Origin: Paraphysomonas bandaiensis
Taxonomy: Eukaryota > Chrysophyceae
Length of the DNA stretch: 64,000 nt
Direction of reading: 5' to 3'
Assembly: GCA_965644295.1 (NCBI GenBank)
Contig: CBFFRP010000253.1
Location: forward strand, 1 to 64,000
Shown here: positions 49,556 to 60,106 of the stretch, in pieces
Layout of the letters: every line of letters starts with the position of its first letter
Numbering within the stretch: position 1 is the first letter of the stretch
Translations under genes and position numbers: made by a program
Notes under the pieces: model-generated
Told to the model about the DNA's origin: nothing
Databases searched by the model: none
Seen by the model: only the letters and a program-made list of their open reading frames with translations

Positions 49556-49743
49556 AAAGGACGTCGGAACAAAAACGAAGCTACAGACCACCCTCGAAAC
49601 GCTGGAGAACTTGGCGCAGTTATATACTAATTTATATCTGAACGGTGAACTTACGCATACATATGTGAACCTCTCGGTACTAAACATATCTTGAAAGATC
49701 AAACTACATATTCAGTTTCTCAATATCATCACAGAATTTGTAC

Positions 49744-49811
49744 GAGGGCCTGGTAACCGTTAATGGTAATGGCATATTGCATTAATTGCCATTAATGGTT
49801 ACCAGGTCCTG
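49744..49811. mobile_element. 68-bp palindromic hAT MITE, copy B
   Basis: Same family as copy A at 40969: GGGCCTGGTAACCGTTAATG at the left and the inverted complement TTAATGGTTACCAGGTCCTG at the right. The outermost base is G instead of C on the left. Identical 8-bp duplications ATTTGTAC flank it at 49736-49743 and 49812-49819. Confidence 0.92.
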
Positions 49812-49819
49812 ATTTGTAC

Positions 49820-50371
49820 ATCACCATATTTCACTGTATTCTCGTACATTGTCTTCAAGTGACATACTGAATATTCTAGAATATAATCCATATCCTTATA
49901 ATAATATGTACTCTATATAGCAAGTCCAGTTTTTAGTCAGTCTATAGATGAAAAGCTAGTTTCTGTACACAACCGTTCTCATGTAATAATCAAACTTTCT
50001 TAAGAATATGTATTATCATTTAGATTAACGATATTTTGATAGCGAAGTATATAATATTGTCGTTGAGAGTAGCATGATGTCTTCTTGTTATGATTTTTGA
50101 CGGGTTTATTTTTTGTTGGTGCCGATTTGTTAATAGTAGCGATGAGAATTCATGCTATACTCTACACTCTACACAACAAGTAGCCATAAGACCAATGAAA
50201 ATATATCGGTATACATGCATAACTATTTTCTTGTTATATTTAGAAGCCATCAACAATTGAAATCTTAGATTACCCTTCTGTTGTGGTTGGTTTTACATGG
50301 AGCCCTGTGCGCTTCTATCTGTAGGTCGTTATTAGATTGTGCCCTTTCGTGTAACACATAACGCCCAACAA
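49820..50371. other. AT-rich 3' intergenic region, no gene seen
   Basis: 3' flank of NPEPL1 with no coding block or recognisable repeat. Confidence 0.4.
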
Positions 50372-52280
50372 TTACAAATTTGTGACCATTGTGTAAAGTA
50401 AAGCTACTCCATACCCTGTGGCCCTCTCACCGATATGTGAAGGGTAGGCCATGTCAATGTGCATCCAGCTACCCCCTTTGGCAAGGAAGGAGTCCAAGTG
50501 GTTCCCAATGAACTGGCCAGCACAGGATGTTTGTGCGTTAGTACGACATGCAACACTGTTCTTCATGTCAGCCACCGCTGATGCAAACTCCACTGTAAAG
50601 AACTCAGGGCAATAGGGTATTGGGTGCACCAGGTCCCCGGAAAAGCGGCCCATGCGTACTGCGAGAGTTTCGAGAGACTCGTCGTTTGTGTACACCGCTG
50701 CATGCCTCTTCCCCGTGGCGATACCCTGTGCACCCGTGAGAGTGGCCATGTCGACTATGTGGGAAGGGTTGAGGTGTTTGGAAGCAAACGCCACGCCATC
50801 GGAGAGCACCAATCGCCCCTCTGCGTCGGTATTGTTGATCTCTACAGTCTTACCAGAGTACATGACGTGAATGTCGTCAGGTCGAGTGGCCTCAGGCCCA
50901 ACGCTGTTCTCGGCAAGGCAGAGAAGTGCATGAAGTGGCCGTTTAAGCGACCCTCCATCTAGTACTAGAGACTGAAAAGCACCCAGCACACCCGCAGACC
51001 CACCCATGTCGCGCTTCATACCTGGCATGCCCTCTTTCGTCTTGATTGAGAGACCACCGGTGTCGTACACAATACCCTTGCCGACCATACAAACCGAAGG
51101 AACGGCAGGGTCGCAAGTAGGGGGAGTGTAGGATAAAACAACAAGTGCAGAAGGATGCACAGCTGCTTGTCCAACTCCGAACAAACCATTCATCCCTCGC
51201 TCCCGCAGTTCATCTCCACGTATTACAGTAAGGTTGACAGCATGGCCAACCTCAGTAAGACTAGCTGCCACGCTCTGGGCCACTTCGGTGAAGTGATCGG
51301 TATGCAAGATATTAGGAGGCATATCTGCGATTCATACTATTAAAACTGTAACAACGAGATATCTTACTCACCTACTAGTTTCTGGCATAACTGGATACTG
51401 CTGGCAAGATTATTAAAAGTACCACAGCTATAAGAGCCAGCGAAATTAAGGTAAACCCGAACAACACTCTCCCTTGGACCATTCTGCTTCAGAGCGTACG
51501 TGGGAAAAGCCCGCGCCACAGCACTATTTATCATTGTTTCAATAAAACGAGAGGGAGGGATACATAGAAAGTGAGCTTACCAAGCTGTGGACAAAGAGGT
51601 CGAAGCAGGATCTTCATTCAGGAGAACCACAGTTAACTCCCCGCTGCCTTTATTCGCCTTCACCAAGTCGGTAACAGCATGTGGGCGACCAGGAGCATTG
51701 TGTCTGGAGCATCCTGTGCATCGCATGAGGGTATATGATATACATATATATATACATATACTATCTGTGCATCTATATATACACATACTATCTATACATA
51801 TAGACATACACATAGTATCTATACAGCTATATATCCAAATAATATCTATACGTATATATATACATATACATACTATATGTACAAATACTATAAACACATA
51901 TACATACACTATCTATACAGCTATATCTACACATCCATATACACATCTACATATACACATACCCAGCCATATACCCCTATATCTGTATGTATGTGTGCAG
52001 GTATCTTACCTGTGGGTATGGCACACACCGCCACCCTCTGCATCTTATCTCCAACAGAAAAAAATGTTTCAGCAGATGCTCCATGTTCAGCTGATGGTGT
52101 TAGAGTAGAAGAGATGGTTGATAGAGTCTTCAGTTGATTGTTAATAGGGAATATGCCGCTCTCCACACACATGCTATTCATATGAATAGAACTCAGAAGA
52201 GATCCACTCCCAATAACAACTACATTGAGAGGAACCTCTGAGAGATGAGTAGAAGAGAGATCGTGATAAGTAACTGGCAT
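50372..52280 (-). CDS. NPEPL1: M17 leucyl aminopeptidase-family protein, NPEPL1-like
   Basis: Four exons: 52280-52010, 51713-51581, 51523-51372, 51324-50372, in phase, giving 502 aa (human NPEPL1 523). The N-terminal domain includes CSRHNAPGRPHAVT and SLSTACAVARAFP, matching NPEPL1 rather than cytosolic LAP3. The catalytic domain keeps the two-metal site: VGKGIVYDTGGLSIKTKEG (Lys and Asp), MKRDMGGSAGVLGAF, then NNTDAEGRLVLSDG with Asp and Glu ligands and the following Arg. The C-terminus has MADIA-type HIDMAYPSHIGERATGYGVA. All ligands are present, so activity is expected; the physiological substrate of NPEPL1 is poorly known. It forms a divergent pair with the CysQ-like gene, the two starts being separated by a CATA array. 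Confidence 0.94.
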
Positions 52281-52361
52281 TGTGAGGAGTTAGATTTTGT
52301 AAGAAGAGAAAATGATACTTAAACAACCCCACAAACAATACCCACCTCACACCCCATACAC

Positions 52362-52613
52362 ACACACCCCATACACACACATACACACACACACATACAT
52401 ACATACATACATACATACATACATACACCCCATACACACACACACATACATACATACATACATACATACATACATACATACATACATACATACATACATA
52501 CATACATACATACATACATACATACATACATACATACATACATACATACATACATACATACATACATACATACATACATACACCCCATACACACACACAC
52601 ATACATACATACA

Positions 52614-52647
<34 letters not shown>

Positions 52648-52793
52648 CATACATACATACATACATACATACATACATACATACATACATACATACATAC
52701 ATACATACATACATACATACATACATACATACATACATACATACATACATACATACACACATACATACATACATACATACATACATACATACA

Positions 52794-52823
<30 letters not shown>
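52362..52823. repeat. CATA array with repeated CCCCATACACACACA interruptions
   Basis: Mostly (CATA)n with CCCCATAC(AC)n interruptions near 52362, 52428 and 52582 and a few point variants. It fills most of the 612-bp gap between the divergent starts of NPEPL1 and the CysQ-like gene. Confidence 0.97.
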
Positions 52824-52825
<2 letters not shown>

Positions 52826-52892
52826 CTTATGTGTATCTATTGTTTGGGTGGGTGTGTTCACTCTTCTCTTCTCTTAAGTCTGTATTGTAATA

Positions 52893-54348
52893 ATGGAAAT
52901 AAAAGTCGGTGAAGTGGTTATCGACGTAGAGGATATCATTCATATCGCAGAGAAGGCCTCAGAGGGTGTGATGGGTGTGTATCGGGGTCTATCAGAGGTG
53001 TATGTATGTGTGTATGGATGTACACGTAGATCACATGTATGTGTGTGTTATAGCAATGGAATGATATGTTCCTAGAGGAGGATACGCCGCTTATACAGGC
53101 ACAGGAGGTGTCTCATAGGATATTGACTTCTGGTATACGCTCCACCCCATACTGTCATACGTGTGTATGTGTGTATATATATGTGTATATATGTGGATAT
53201 GTGCAGTGCTTATGTATGTATATATGTGTATAAGGCCATGTATATGATAAGCATGTATGTATGTGTATGTACGATGTGTTTGTCTGCTGTGTGGTGTGTT
53301 GTTTTTTCTTGCTCTTGCAACACACTGTTTTGAAGGCTGTATACTTACACTATATACGCATGCAGAACTTTCCAGCCGATTTCCTGATATTCCTGTTATT
53401 TCCAAGAATAGCAAAATGGAAGGTTACGCTGATCGAGTTTCATACCAGCATTTCTTCTGTGTGAATCCACTGGATGGATACAAGGTAATTGGTGCAGACA
53501 CTGGTGTGAATTGCTAATACTGTAATATATAGGAGTTCGTGCGGCGTAGTGGACAGTTTAGTATCAACATTGGCCTGTGTGAGGGTCAGACACCGGTGCT
53601 GGGTGTTGTATATGTGCCTTGTGGGCACTCAGGTAACTCAGCTCCCGCTGTGTACTATGCCGTGGATGGATTGGGTGCCTATACTCGAGAGGTATCTCTT
53701 TGTCATGCGGAGGGTGGTGCTGATAATAAGCCCCGTCTTCTAATTCCGAAGCGACTGGAGGCACAATCTTTTTACGAACACGATTCTGGCCTGCGCATCA
53801 TTACACCTTCAACTTCTTATTTCACAGATGCTACACATGCCTTCGTGTCGGCATTTACTGACCCTGTCCTGCTCGGGGATGGGGGCAACTCCCTTCTGAA
53901 TATGCTGCGTGTGGCATCAGGGGATGCAGATGTGTATCCAAAACTGGCTCCAACATGCGAGTGGAATACATGTGCGCTTCATGCTATTGTGAATGAAGCC
54001 GGGGGAGAGATTTTGCAAATCGGTGGGGGAGCAGATGCTGTTCCCGGGATGCAGTTAGAGTACAATAAACCTCACCCACTCAACCCCTATCTTGTCACTT
54101 ATGGAAAGAGACTTGTGCGTATGCCGCCATCATTGCCCGGAATTGCGGGACAAGAGAATGTAAGCGAGAGTGAGAGTGAGAGTGACGAGGGTAGTAGTTC
54201 TGATAGCGAAGTACTGGAAGAAGTCAAGAATGATAATGGCGAGAAAATAGTGTCACACTATTTCATAGGCTTGCTAGTGGTGACAATAGTTTCTTTAGCT
54301 GTATTATATTTTGTCCTGATAGAAGGAAATTTGCCAATACTTAGATGA
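52893..54348 (+). CDS. CysQ/PAP-phosphatase-like protein with altered active site and C-terminal membrane anchor
   Basis: Four exons: 52893-52997, 53054-53132, 53366-53484, 53533-54348, in phase, giving 372 aa. The fold is that of CysQ-type 3'(2'),5'-bisphosphate nucleotidases: PDIPVIS, CVNPLDGYKEFVRRSGQFSI, LGVVYVP, DADVYPKLAPTCEWNTCALH and NEAGGEIL in family order. Active enzymes of this Mg-dependent family hydrolyse PAP to AMP. Here the metal ligands are changed: SEE is SKN (residues 74-76), DPLDGT is NPLDGY (95-100) and WD is WN (244-245); only Asp 98 remains. The C-terminus adds an acidic Ser/Glu segment and one transmembrane helix (LLVVTIVSLAVLYFVLI). It is therefore probably a membrane-anchored pseudoenzyme. 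The exon 2 boundary was chosen for phase and is fairly certain. Confidence 0.88.
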
Positions 54349-54609
54349 GTTTTTGTTGGACCTCATTTAGTGACAGTGCCTTTGGTGTATTTACACCAGG
54401 AAAAAGTCTTCCTCTTGAATTAGTGAAGACGTCGCATTCATTATATATTTGGCTGCTTTATACTATTATGTAAATAGTCGTTTTAAATGTAACCTTGGTG
54501 TCATTTTCTAAATTCTGACATCTGTTAGCTATGTATATGGTAATTCACTCTACATCACATAAGTATTTCAAAGTGATTTTAAAAATAAGCATGTAATACC
54601 TATTCGACA
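54349..54609. other. 3' flank, no gene seen
   Basis: AT-rich 3' flank of the CysQ-like gene, convergent with the downstream minus-strand genes. Confidence 0.4.
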
Positions 54610-54789
54610 CTAGCAGTGTACTTTGTAGTGTTCCACACTGCCGCTACTGGATGACGAAGAAGTTAGCAACGATGGAGAGAGACGGTCCTGAACGTAGAAC
54701 TCTATAGCGTGAGGCTTAAGCCAGAGCAAACAGCCACATACCAAAATGCAAATAATCAACGACCTGAACGTGCGTAGTACCACAGCCAT
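54610..54789 (-). CDS. possible 59-aa single-pass membrane protein
   Basis: From the ATG at 54789 the frame reads MAVVLRTFRSLIICILVCGC, then LLWLKPHAIEFYVQDRLSP, a Ser run and a stop. It has one clear hydrophobic helix with a basic N-terminal flank. The frame is open a little upstream (to 54819), and a TTTCAG just before the ATG might be a splice acceptor. No family recognised; chance cannot be excluded at this length. Confidence 0.35.
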   Translation of the reverse strand: MAVVLRTFRSLIICILVCGCLLWLKPHAIEFYVQDRLSPSLLTSSSSSSGSVEHYKVHC

Positions 54790-55079
54790 ATTCTGAAAAG
54801 TGAAAAGGTCTCTGTACACTGTACATATACATAAATATGAAGCCGTATACGGGGTACGATGACAATATTATTTTAAAACCGAATGATGTGTATTATTGAA
54901 ATAAAATAATAACCGACAAAATCAAGTTTTCAGACATAAGTACTTGCACATTTATTACAAAAAGATACGATAAATATAATATCAATACAACATTACTACG
55001 ATGTGTAAGTATCTATATTTTCTTTATCAGCTGAATACGAATATGATACAGTGCTCACGAAATATAATATACACAGTTA

Positions 55080-58000
55080 TCAGCCTATACTAAACAGATT
55101 TCTAAGTGTGTTACTCACAACGTTGTTAACATCAGCCCTAGATACCATTCTAGTCAATCGCATGAGATCTATCCTTTTGACCACAACACCATGTCTTTCA
55201 TACAAGTACTGGTCCCTTGCTTCACAAAATCGTCTCTTTCGTGGGTGTCTGTGGGTGGGACCATCGATTTCAATGTTGACGATTGCACCCGACTCCATTT
55301 GCAATACACAATCTGCTTCAAAACCATGTAATAGTCGATTTCTCATACAATGTGCGCCCGGAAGGCGGGCCGTTACTTGAGCGTCAATTGCATCTAGGAA
55401 CTGTGTTTCCACGGAAGTGCTACACATAGGAGCTGGAGTAGTTTCATCAGCGAGATGCACATGTCCGTGTAGGTATCTCTCCAGTTTATTCAATCTCTTG
55501 TCAACATCACTTGGAAGTCCAGCGACCTGGTGTCTGAAGAGAACTACGGTCCGCCAGAGGTTCACGGTCCACCCTCCTGATTCAACTACTCTTTCAGCTT
55601 GTGTCAACACCTCATCGAGAATATCTTTGACTTCCCTGTTAGCGGGATCCATCCCTTGCAGCCCATAGAGACAGAGGCCCGCACCCAAAGGAGAGAGTGA
55701 ACATTGTTGCATTCGAACAGTGAGCGCTGTAAGAACCTTTCGCACCTCCACATGCTCACTGGACATACTCTGCAGACCGTACAGACAATTGCTTACATTT
55801 TGGTCACTGAAAGTCTCTGGACATGTTTCTATCCTTTTAGATATTTCCTCAAGCAAATTTCGCACTTCAATTTGTTTACATGACATGTTTTGAAGTCCGT
55901 ATAATGCCATCGTCAACCCCTGTGGTCGCAATGTCTCTGAGGATGCAGACAAACTGGTTGCCAACGTCGCAAGAAGTCCACGTACATCGGCATGAGCGCT
56001 GGACATTCCCTGGAGACCATAAAGTGCGTTTGCCACTGCAAGAGCACCCATCGGCTCTGCGATACGGTCCACAATAGCTAACCGTAAAACAGAAACTAGA
56101 TTTAGAACTTCTACATGATCACTTGACATACTCTGCAGACCGTAAATAGCGTACCCTGTGTTTTTCCCACTTGGAGGTTCAGAGCACTCCGCTATTTTTA
56201 CGCTTAAGGCAGACAGCAAACTACGGCACTCAGGCCATTCCGCTGACATACCCTGAAGCCCAAACAAGGCACGACACACTTGAAGGCCGGTGAATACTTC
56301 CTCACATATATCAACTTTTGTCGTAAGAATTGATAGCAGAGCTCGAACACTGGAGTGATCACATGTCATATTTTGCAGACTATTGAGACAGTCGCAGATA
56401 AGTTTCCCACGGAATTGATAATCACTGCGACTCAAGAGCCCCACCACGGAGCGCAAAAGTGAACACACTTCAGGATGACGAGTTGACATCCGCTGTAGTC
56501 CGTATAATGTTCGTGCGGCATCACTTGATGTCAGAGTCCCCTCACATTTCATTGTTTGTTGAGCTAGCACAGCCAACAACCCTCTCACTTCAGGTTCATC
56601 ACTACTCATATTCTGTAGTCCGTACAACATAGTGCCCACCATCTGACCACTGAATGGCTCTGTACACTCCGATACTTTCGCAGTCAACGCTAATAATATC
56701 TTCCTTACCTCTTCATGCTCACTTGACATGTTCTTCAGTCCATAGAGAGCGCTGCTTACATTCTGTGCCTCAAGAGTATCCTTACAGTCAACAACATTAT
56801 CTGCTATCACCTTGAGTAGTTCTCTGACCTCTGTATACTCGCTGGACATATTTTGAAGACCATAAAGAGCACTGCTGATTGCCAACGCAGTCGCTTGATA
56901 ATTACTCTGTCGAATCCTTGTTGTTAACACCGACAATACATTCCTCACCTCTGGGTGTTCGCTGGACATAAGTTGCATACCATAGAGAGCATTCGCCACT
57001 GCCTGAGAGTTTATAGGTTCGTCACACCCCGAAATTTTCTTTGCCAATACCACCAAAATGCCCCTGACCTCATCGTGGTCGCTGCTCATATTTTGTAGGC
57101 CGTAGAGTGCGTTACCCACTGATTGAGAACAGAACACTTCCTCACAGGTCTCGATGCGACTCTTTAATGCGGAGAGAACGGCGCGCACCTCAGGGTGAGA
57201 ACTACACATCATCCGCATGCCGTACAGTGCGTTGCCAACTGCTTGCGCACTCAAGCTACATTGTACCTCATCCAACCGGCTAGAAAGAACATGTAGCAGT
57301 TCTCTTACCTCTGGATGATTCGCAGACATCCTCTGCATACCATAGAGAATGATTCCAACAGCCTGTTCTGTCAGCACGTCATCGCACCACTTTAACTTTA
57401 AAGCGAGAGCACTAACTAGTCTTCGCACCTCCTCGTGCTCACTAGACATTCTCTGTAGGCCATAAAGAGCATTACTGATGGCTTGGCCTCCACATATATC
57501 ACGACTGTCTTCAATTTTTCTACAAAGGGCCCGCAACAAACATCTCACCTCCTCGTGGTCACTTGACATCCCTTTCAAACCATATAAGGCATTACCCATA
57601 GTCTGCTCATCTAGCTCATTGCACTCCCCCACACGTTTGCTTAACACAACCAACAACTCCTTGACCTCAGCATGGTCACTGGACATATTCTGCAGTCCAT
57701 ATAAAGCGATACCAATGGTCCGAACTGTGAATCGTTCTGGGCATGATGCCACTTTTTCAGACAGCACCGTCAGTAATTCTCTCACCTCCACATACTCACT
57801 GGACATTCTCTGCAGTCCGTAGAGAGTATTGGCTACACCTTGCGCCGTCAAAGTCTCTTTACCAGCCGACATCTTTATCGTTAGAGCACGAAGCATCCTT
57901 CGTACCTCAATGTGATCGCTACTCATGCGCTGCATTCCATATAGAGAATTGCTTATTTCTTGGCCATAGAGAGTCCCTTTACTATTAATAACCTTATCAT

Positions 58001-58658
58001 GAAGAGCAAATAAGAGTTGTCTGACTTCAGCATGTTCACTCGACATTCTCTGTAGACCATATAAAGAGTTCCCCACTGCTCTTGAGTCGAATATATCCAC
58101 ACAACGTGTTACCTTATTAGCCAATATAACAATTAATTGTCGTACTTCTTCATAATCACTTTTCATTGAATTTAATGAAAATATCATACTTGCAATATTT
58201 CTAGATGTTAAAATATCCGTATAATTGATTAATAATAGTGATAATACGGATATATAGGATCGTACTTGTGGACTATCGCTTGACATGATCCGTAATCCAA
58301 TAAAACACATTTCAATTTGATATTTTTTTAATTTGATTGTATTTGATAGTATTGATGTGATCATATGAATATGTGAACTAGATAATGAGATTCGTAAAGT
58401 TCCACATGATTGCATGATTTGTGGGATAAGTGAGACATGATTCCGTTGAATGATGAGATCAATTAATTCATGAATGTATTTTGGATGATGATGATAATGA
58501 TGAAATAAATATTTTAATGTTTTATTATTTAATTGATTGAATTTGTTTGGATTGTATTTATGTTTAATGGATTTAGTTGTATAGTAGATGGATTGATAGT
58601 GTTGATATGATGGGAGACGTAAGAGTCTATAGGAGGGTTTATATATAAGATTATGCAT
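55080..58658 (-). CDS. RAP-domain protein with about 23 YGLQ-MSS repeats
   Basis: An uninterrupted frame of 1192 aa. The N-terminus is basic, with Tyr, Ser and Arg and no early acids (KPSYRLLRLPSYQHYQSIYY), consistent with a mitochondrial presequence. From about residue 115 to 985 there are 23 repeats of about 37 residues. Their consensus core is ALYGLQ-x-MSS-(D/E)-H-x-EVR-x-LL, with a variable Cys-containing turn between units. A RAP domain closes the protein (about 1120-1185: VNIEIDGPTHRHPRKRRF, then YLYERHGVVVKRID). RAP proteins (FASTK family, OPR proteins) act on organellar RNA, using helical repeats to bind RNA. By analogy this should be an organelle RNA-binding or processing factor. The first two repeats are divergent. 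It is intronless, unlike nearly all its neighbours. Confidence 0.85.
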   Translation of the reverse strand: MHNLIYKPSYRLLRLPSYQHYQSIYYTTKSIKHKYNPNKFNQLNNKTLKYLFHHYHHHPKYIHELIDLIIQRNHVSLIPQIMQSCGTLRISLSSSHIHMITSILSNTIKLKKYQIEMCFIGLRIMSSDSPQVRSYISVLSLLLINYTDILTSRNIASMIFSLNSMKSDYEEVRQLIVILANKVTRCVDIFDSRAVGNSLYGLQRMSSEHAEVRQLLFALHDKVINSKGTLYGQEISNSLYGMQRMSSDHIEVRRMLRALTIKMSAGKETLTAQGVANTLYGLQRMSSEYVEVRELLTVLSEKVASCPERFTVRTIGIALYGLQNMSSDHAEVKELLVVLSKRVGECNELDEQTMGNALYGLKGMSSDHEEVRCLLRALCRKIEDSRDICGGQAISNALYGLQRMSSEHEEVRRLVSALALKLKWCDDVLTEQAVGIILYGMQRMSANHPEVRELLHVLSSRLDEVQCSLSAQAVGNALYGMRMMCSSHPEVRAVLSALKSRIETCEEVFCSQSVGNALYGLQNMSSDHDEVRGILVVLAKKISGCDEPINSQAVANALYGMQLMSSEHPEVRNVLSVLTTRIRQSNYQATALAISSALYGLQNMSSEYTEVRELLKVIADNVVDCKDTLEAQNVSSALYGLKNMSSEHEEVRKILLALTAKVSECTEPFSGQMVGTMLYGLQNMSSDEPEVRGLLAVLAQQTMKCEGTLTSSDAARTLYGLQRMSTRHPEVCSLLRSVVGLLSRSDYQFRGKLICDCLNSLQNMTCDHSSVRALLSILTTKVDICEEVFTGLQVCRALFGLQGMSAEWPECRSLLSALSVKIAECSEPPSGKNTGYAIYGLQSMSSDHVEVLNLVSVLRLAIVDRIAEPMGALAVANALYGLQGMSSAHADVRGLLATLATSLSASSETLRPQGLTMALYGLQNMSCKQIEVRNLLEEISKRIETCPETFSDQNVSNCLYGLQSMSSEHVEVRKVLTALTVRMQQCSLSPLGAGLCLYGLQGMDPANREVKDILDEVLTQAERVVESGGWTVNLWRTVVLFRHQVAGLPSDVDKRLNKLERYLHGHVHLADETTPAPMCSTSVETQFLDAIDAQVTARLPGAHCMRNRLLHGFEADCVLQMESGAIVNIEIDGPTHRHPRKRRFCEARDQYLYERHGVVVKRIDLMRLTRMVSRADVNNVVSNTLRNLFSIG

Positions 58659-58951
58659 AGATTAGAAGTGAGATGAATGAAGTGAGATGAATGAAGTGAG
58701 CATGAGAGTAGGGTACACTGTACTGTATTGTATGGATAGTGGAGGGTGAGAAGATGGAAGGATGGAAGACTTCATTGATGTGGAGAGATCAGTGAAGTGG
58801 ACATGTACATGTACTGCAGGCCTCATATCCACTCCACTCCCATACTATATACATGGAATACAGTACTGTACTGCATAGGTACATACATACACACATACAT
58901 ACATACATACATACACACATACATACATACATACATACATACATACATACA

Positions 58952-58984
<33 letters not shown>

Positions 58985-59105
58985 GCACATATGGGTATAT
59001 GGTCGTCCTATCTATCTATAGTTAGTGTTTGTATCGTTGCTTCAGGGTCTCGATCTCAGTACAGTCACTCCATCTACTCTCTCCATACATAACACATATA
59101 ATCCC
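58659..59105. promoter_or_regulatory. divergent upstream region with CATA array
   Basis: The region between the divergent RAP gene and the small membrane-protein gene includes (CATA)n at 58881-58982, with two CACACA interruptions. No coding blocks. A promoter role is inferred from position. Confidence 0.45.
58881..58982. repeat. CATA tetranucleotide array
   Basis: About 25 CATA units, interrupted twice by CACA, in the divergent gap upstream of the 182-aa gene. Confidence 0.95.
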
Positions 59106-59654
59106 ATGGAAAAAAAATCTGATTACTGGGAAGTATCATTCTTACAGTCCATTCTAGGTGTCTCTCGACTGGAGAAGGATATCTTGAATCAAGTTAAGAG
59201 TGATTATCCCAAATACCATCCATCAACATCTGAAATTGAATTCAGTAAGAAATCATGTGAATATCGTGTGAATCAAGCATTAAAAGGTATTGGTATGGGA
59301 GCTGGATTGGGTCTATTGATATCAGCTACGGCTATGAGACGCAAGAGGTTGGGTGCACACTTAGCTTTGAATTTTATGTTCCAAAATATAGGGTACATTG
59401 TCTCAATTCGTGAAGCGGTTTATAAATCTTTAGATGATTGGGTTACATTTGATAAGAATGCGATCTTCAATGGTGATACTTTAGAATACATTCAACTTGG
59501 CCCAGAGAAATCGGAATTCAGCTTCATGGCTGAGTACTTCAGACGAAAGAGATGTACATTACATGGTGGTGCGTCAGCAATAATCGCACCATATTGCAAG
59601 AATGAAACTGAGTTGAATGAAATATACATAGCCAAATTTGATAATGATTATTAG
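59106..59654 (+). CDS. 182-aa protein with two hydrophobic segments, weakly OCIA-like
   Basis: A single open frame from ATG 59106 to TAG 59652-59654. Residues 1-55 are charged (YWEVSFLQSILGVSRLEKDI, then DYPKYHP). A Gly-rich hydrophobic helix (ALKGIGMGAGLGLLISATAM), a basic RRKRLG turn and a second weaker hydrophobic segment (LALNFMFQNIGYIVSI) follow, then a soluble tail. The helix-basic turn-helix layout recalls OCIA-domain and other small mitochondrial or endosomal membrane proteins. The conserved OCIA residues are not clearly present, so the family is open. It forms a divergent pair with the RAP gene. Confidence 0.6.
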   Translation: MEKKSDYWEVSFLQSILGVSRLEKDILNQVKSDYPKYHPSTSEIEFSKKSCEYRVNQALKGIGMGAGLGLLISATAMRRKRLGAHLALNFMFQNIGYIVSIREAVYKSLDDWVTFDKNAIFNGDTLEYIQLGPEKSEFSFMAEYFRRKRCTLHGGASAIIAPYCKNETELNEIYIAKFDNDY

Positions 59655-59747
59655 GGCTAGTGGGGTAAAGTTAACGTCTTATTCTTTGAAATTCAGATTG
59701 TTGTTCAGCTGGACCCAAGCAATATATATACAATATACACAAAGATA

Positions 59748-60015
59748 ATGCGCATAAATTTTGATAGTATTAGCGTACCATCCTATTTGACATGAGTATG
59801 TGTTGATTCTGGCAGCTACTTACTTATAGTTATACCCTCAGGTTCAAGCAAGAATCCACATTCCTCATAAAAAGAACTTACAATTAGATGGAGCTTTAGT
59901 TACGTCGGTATTGCTAGCTAGATTTCTAGTATATAATCTTACTGCCTATCAGAGGGATTACATCTTTTCAAAACTGGTGGCTAATGGTAATATTGTACGT
60001 TATTTACTTTGTTAG
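59748..60015 (+). CDS. possible small two-exon gene, unrecognised
   Basis: Exon 1 59748-59774 (ATG, RINFDSIS) joins in phase 0 to an exon from 59842 reading VQARIHIPHKKNLQLDGALV and LLARFLVYNLTAYQRDYIFS. The frame then runs to a stop at about 60015, or splices at 59986 to another stop. The second block is clean coding-like sequence, but the first exon is very short. It could instead be part of the neighbouring 182-aa gene's locus or a relic. Confidence 0.3.
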
Positions 60016-60106
60016 AGATAATAATTACTGGAAAATGTAAAACTTATATTACAGCTTGATGGGTATATCGTAAGGTTGCTTGCACCAATACGGCACAGCT
60101 TTACCA

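Noticed and set aside
52174-52890. MYVC/HTYI repeat open frames at the CATA array, and likewise at 58789-59021 and 61048-61797
   Set aside because: Same artefact of (CATA)n arrays; the real starts of NPEPL1, the CysQ-like gene and PSMB2 lie outside them.
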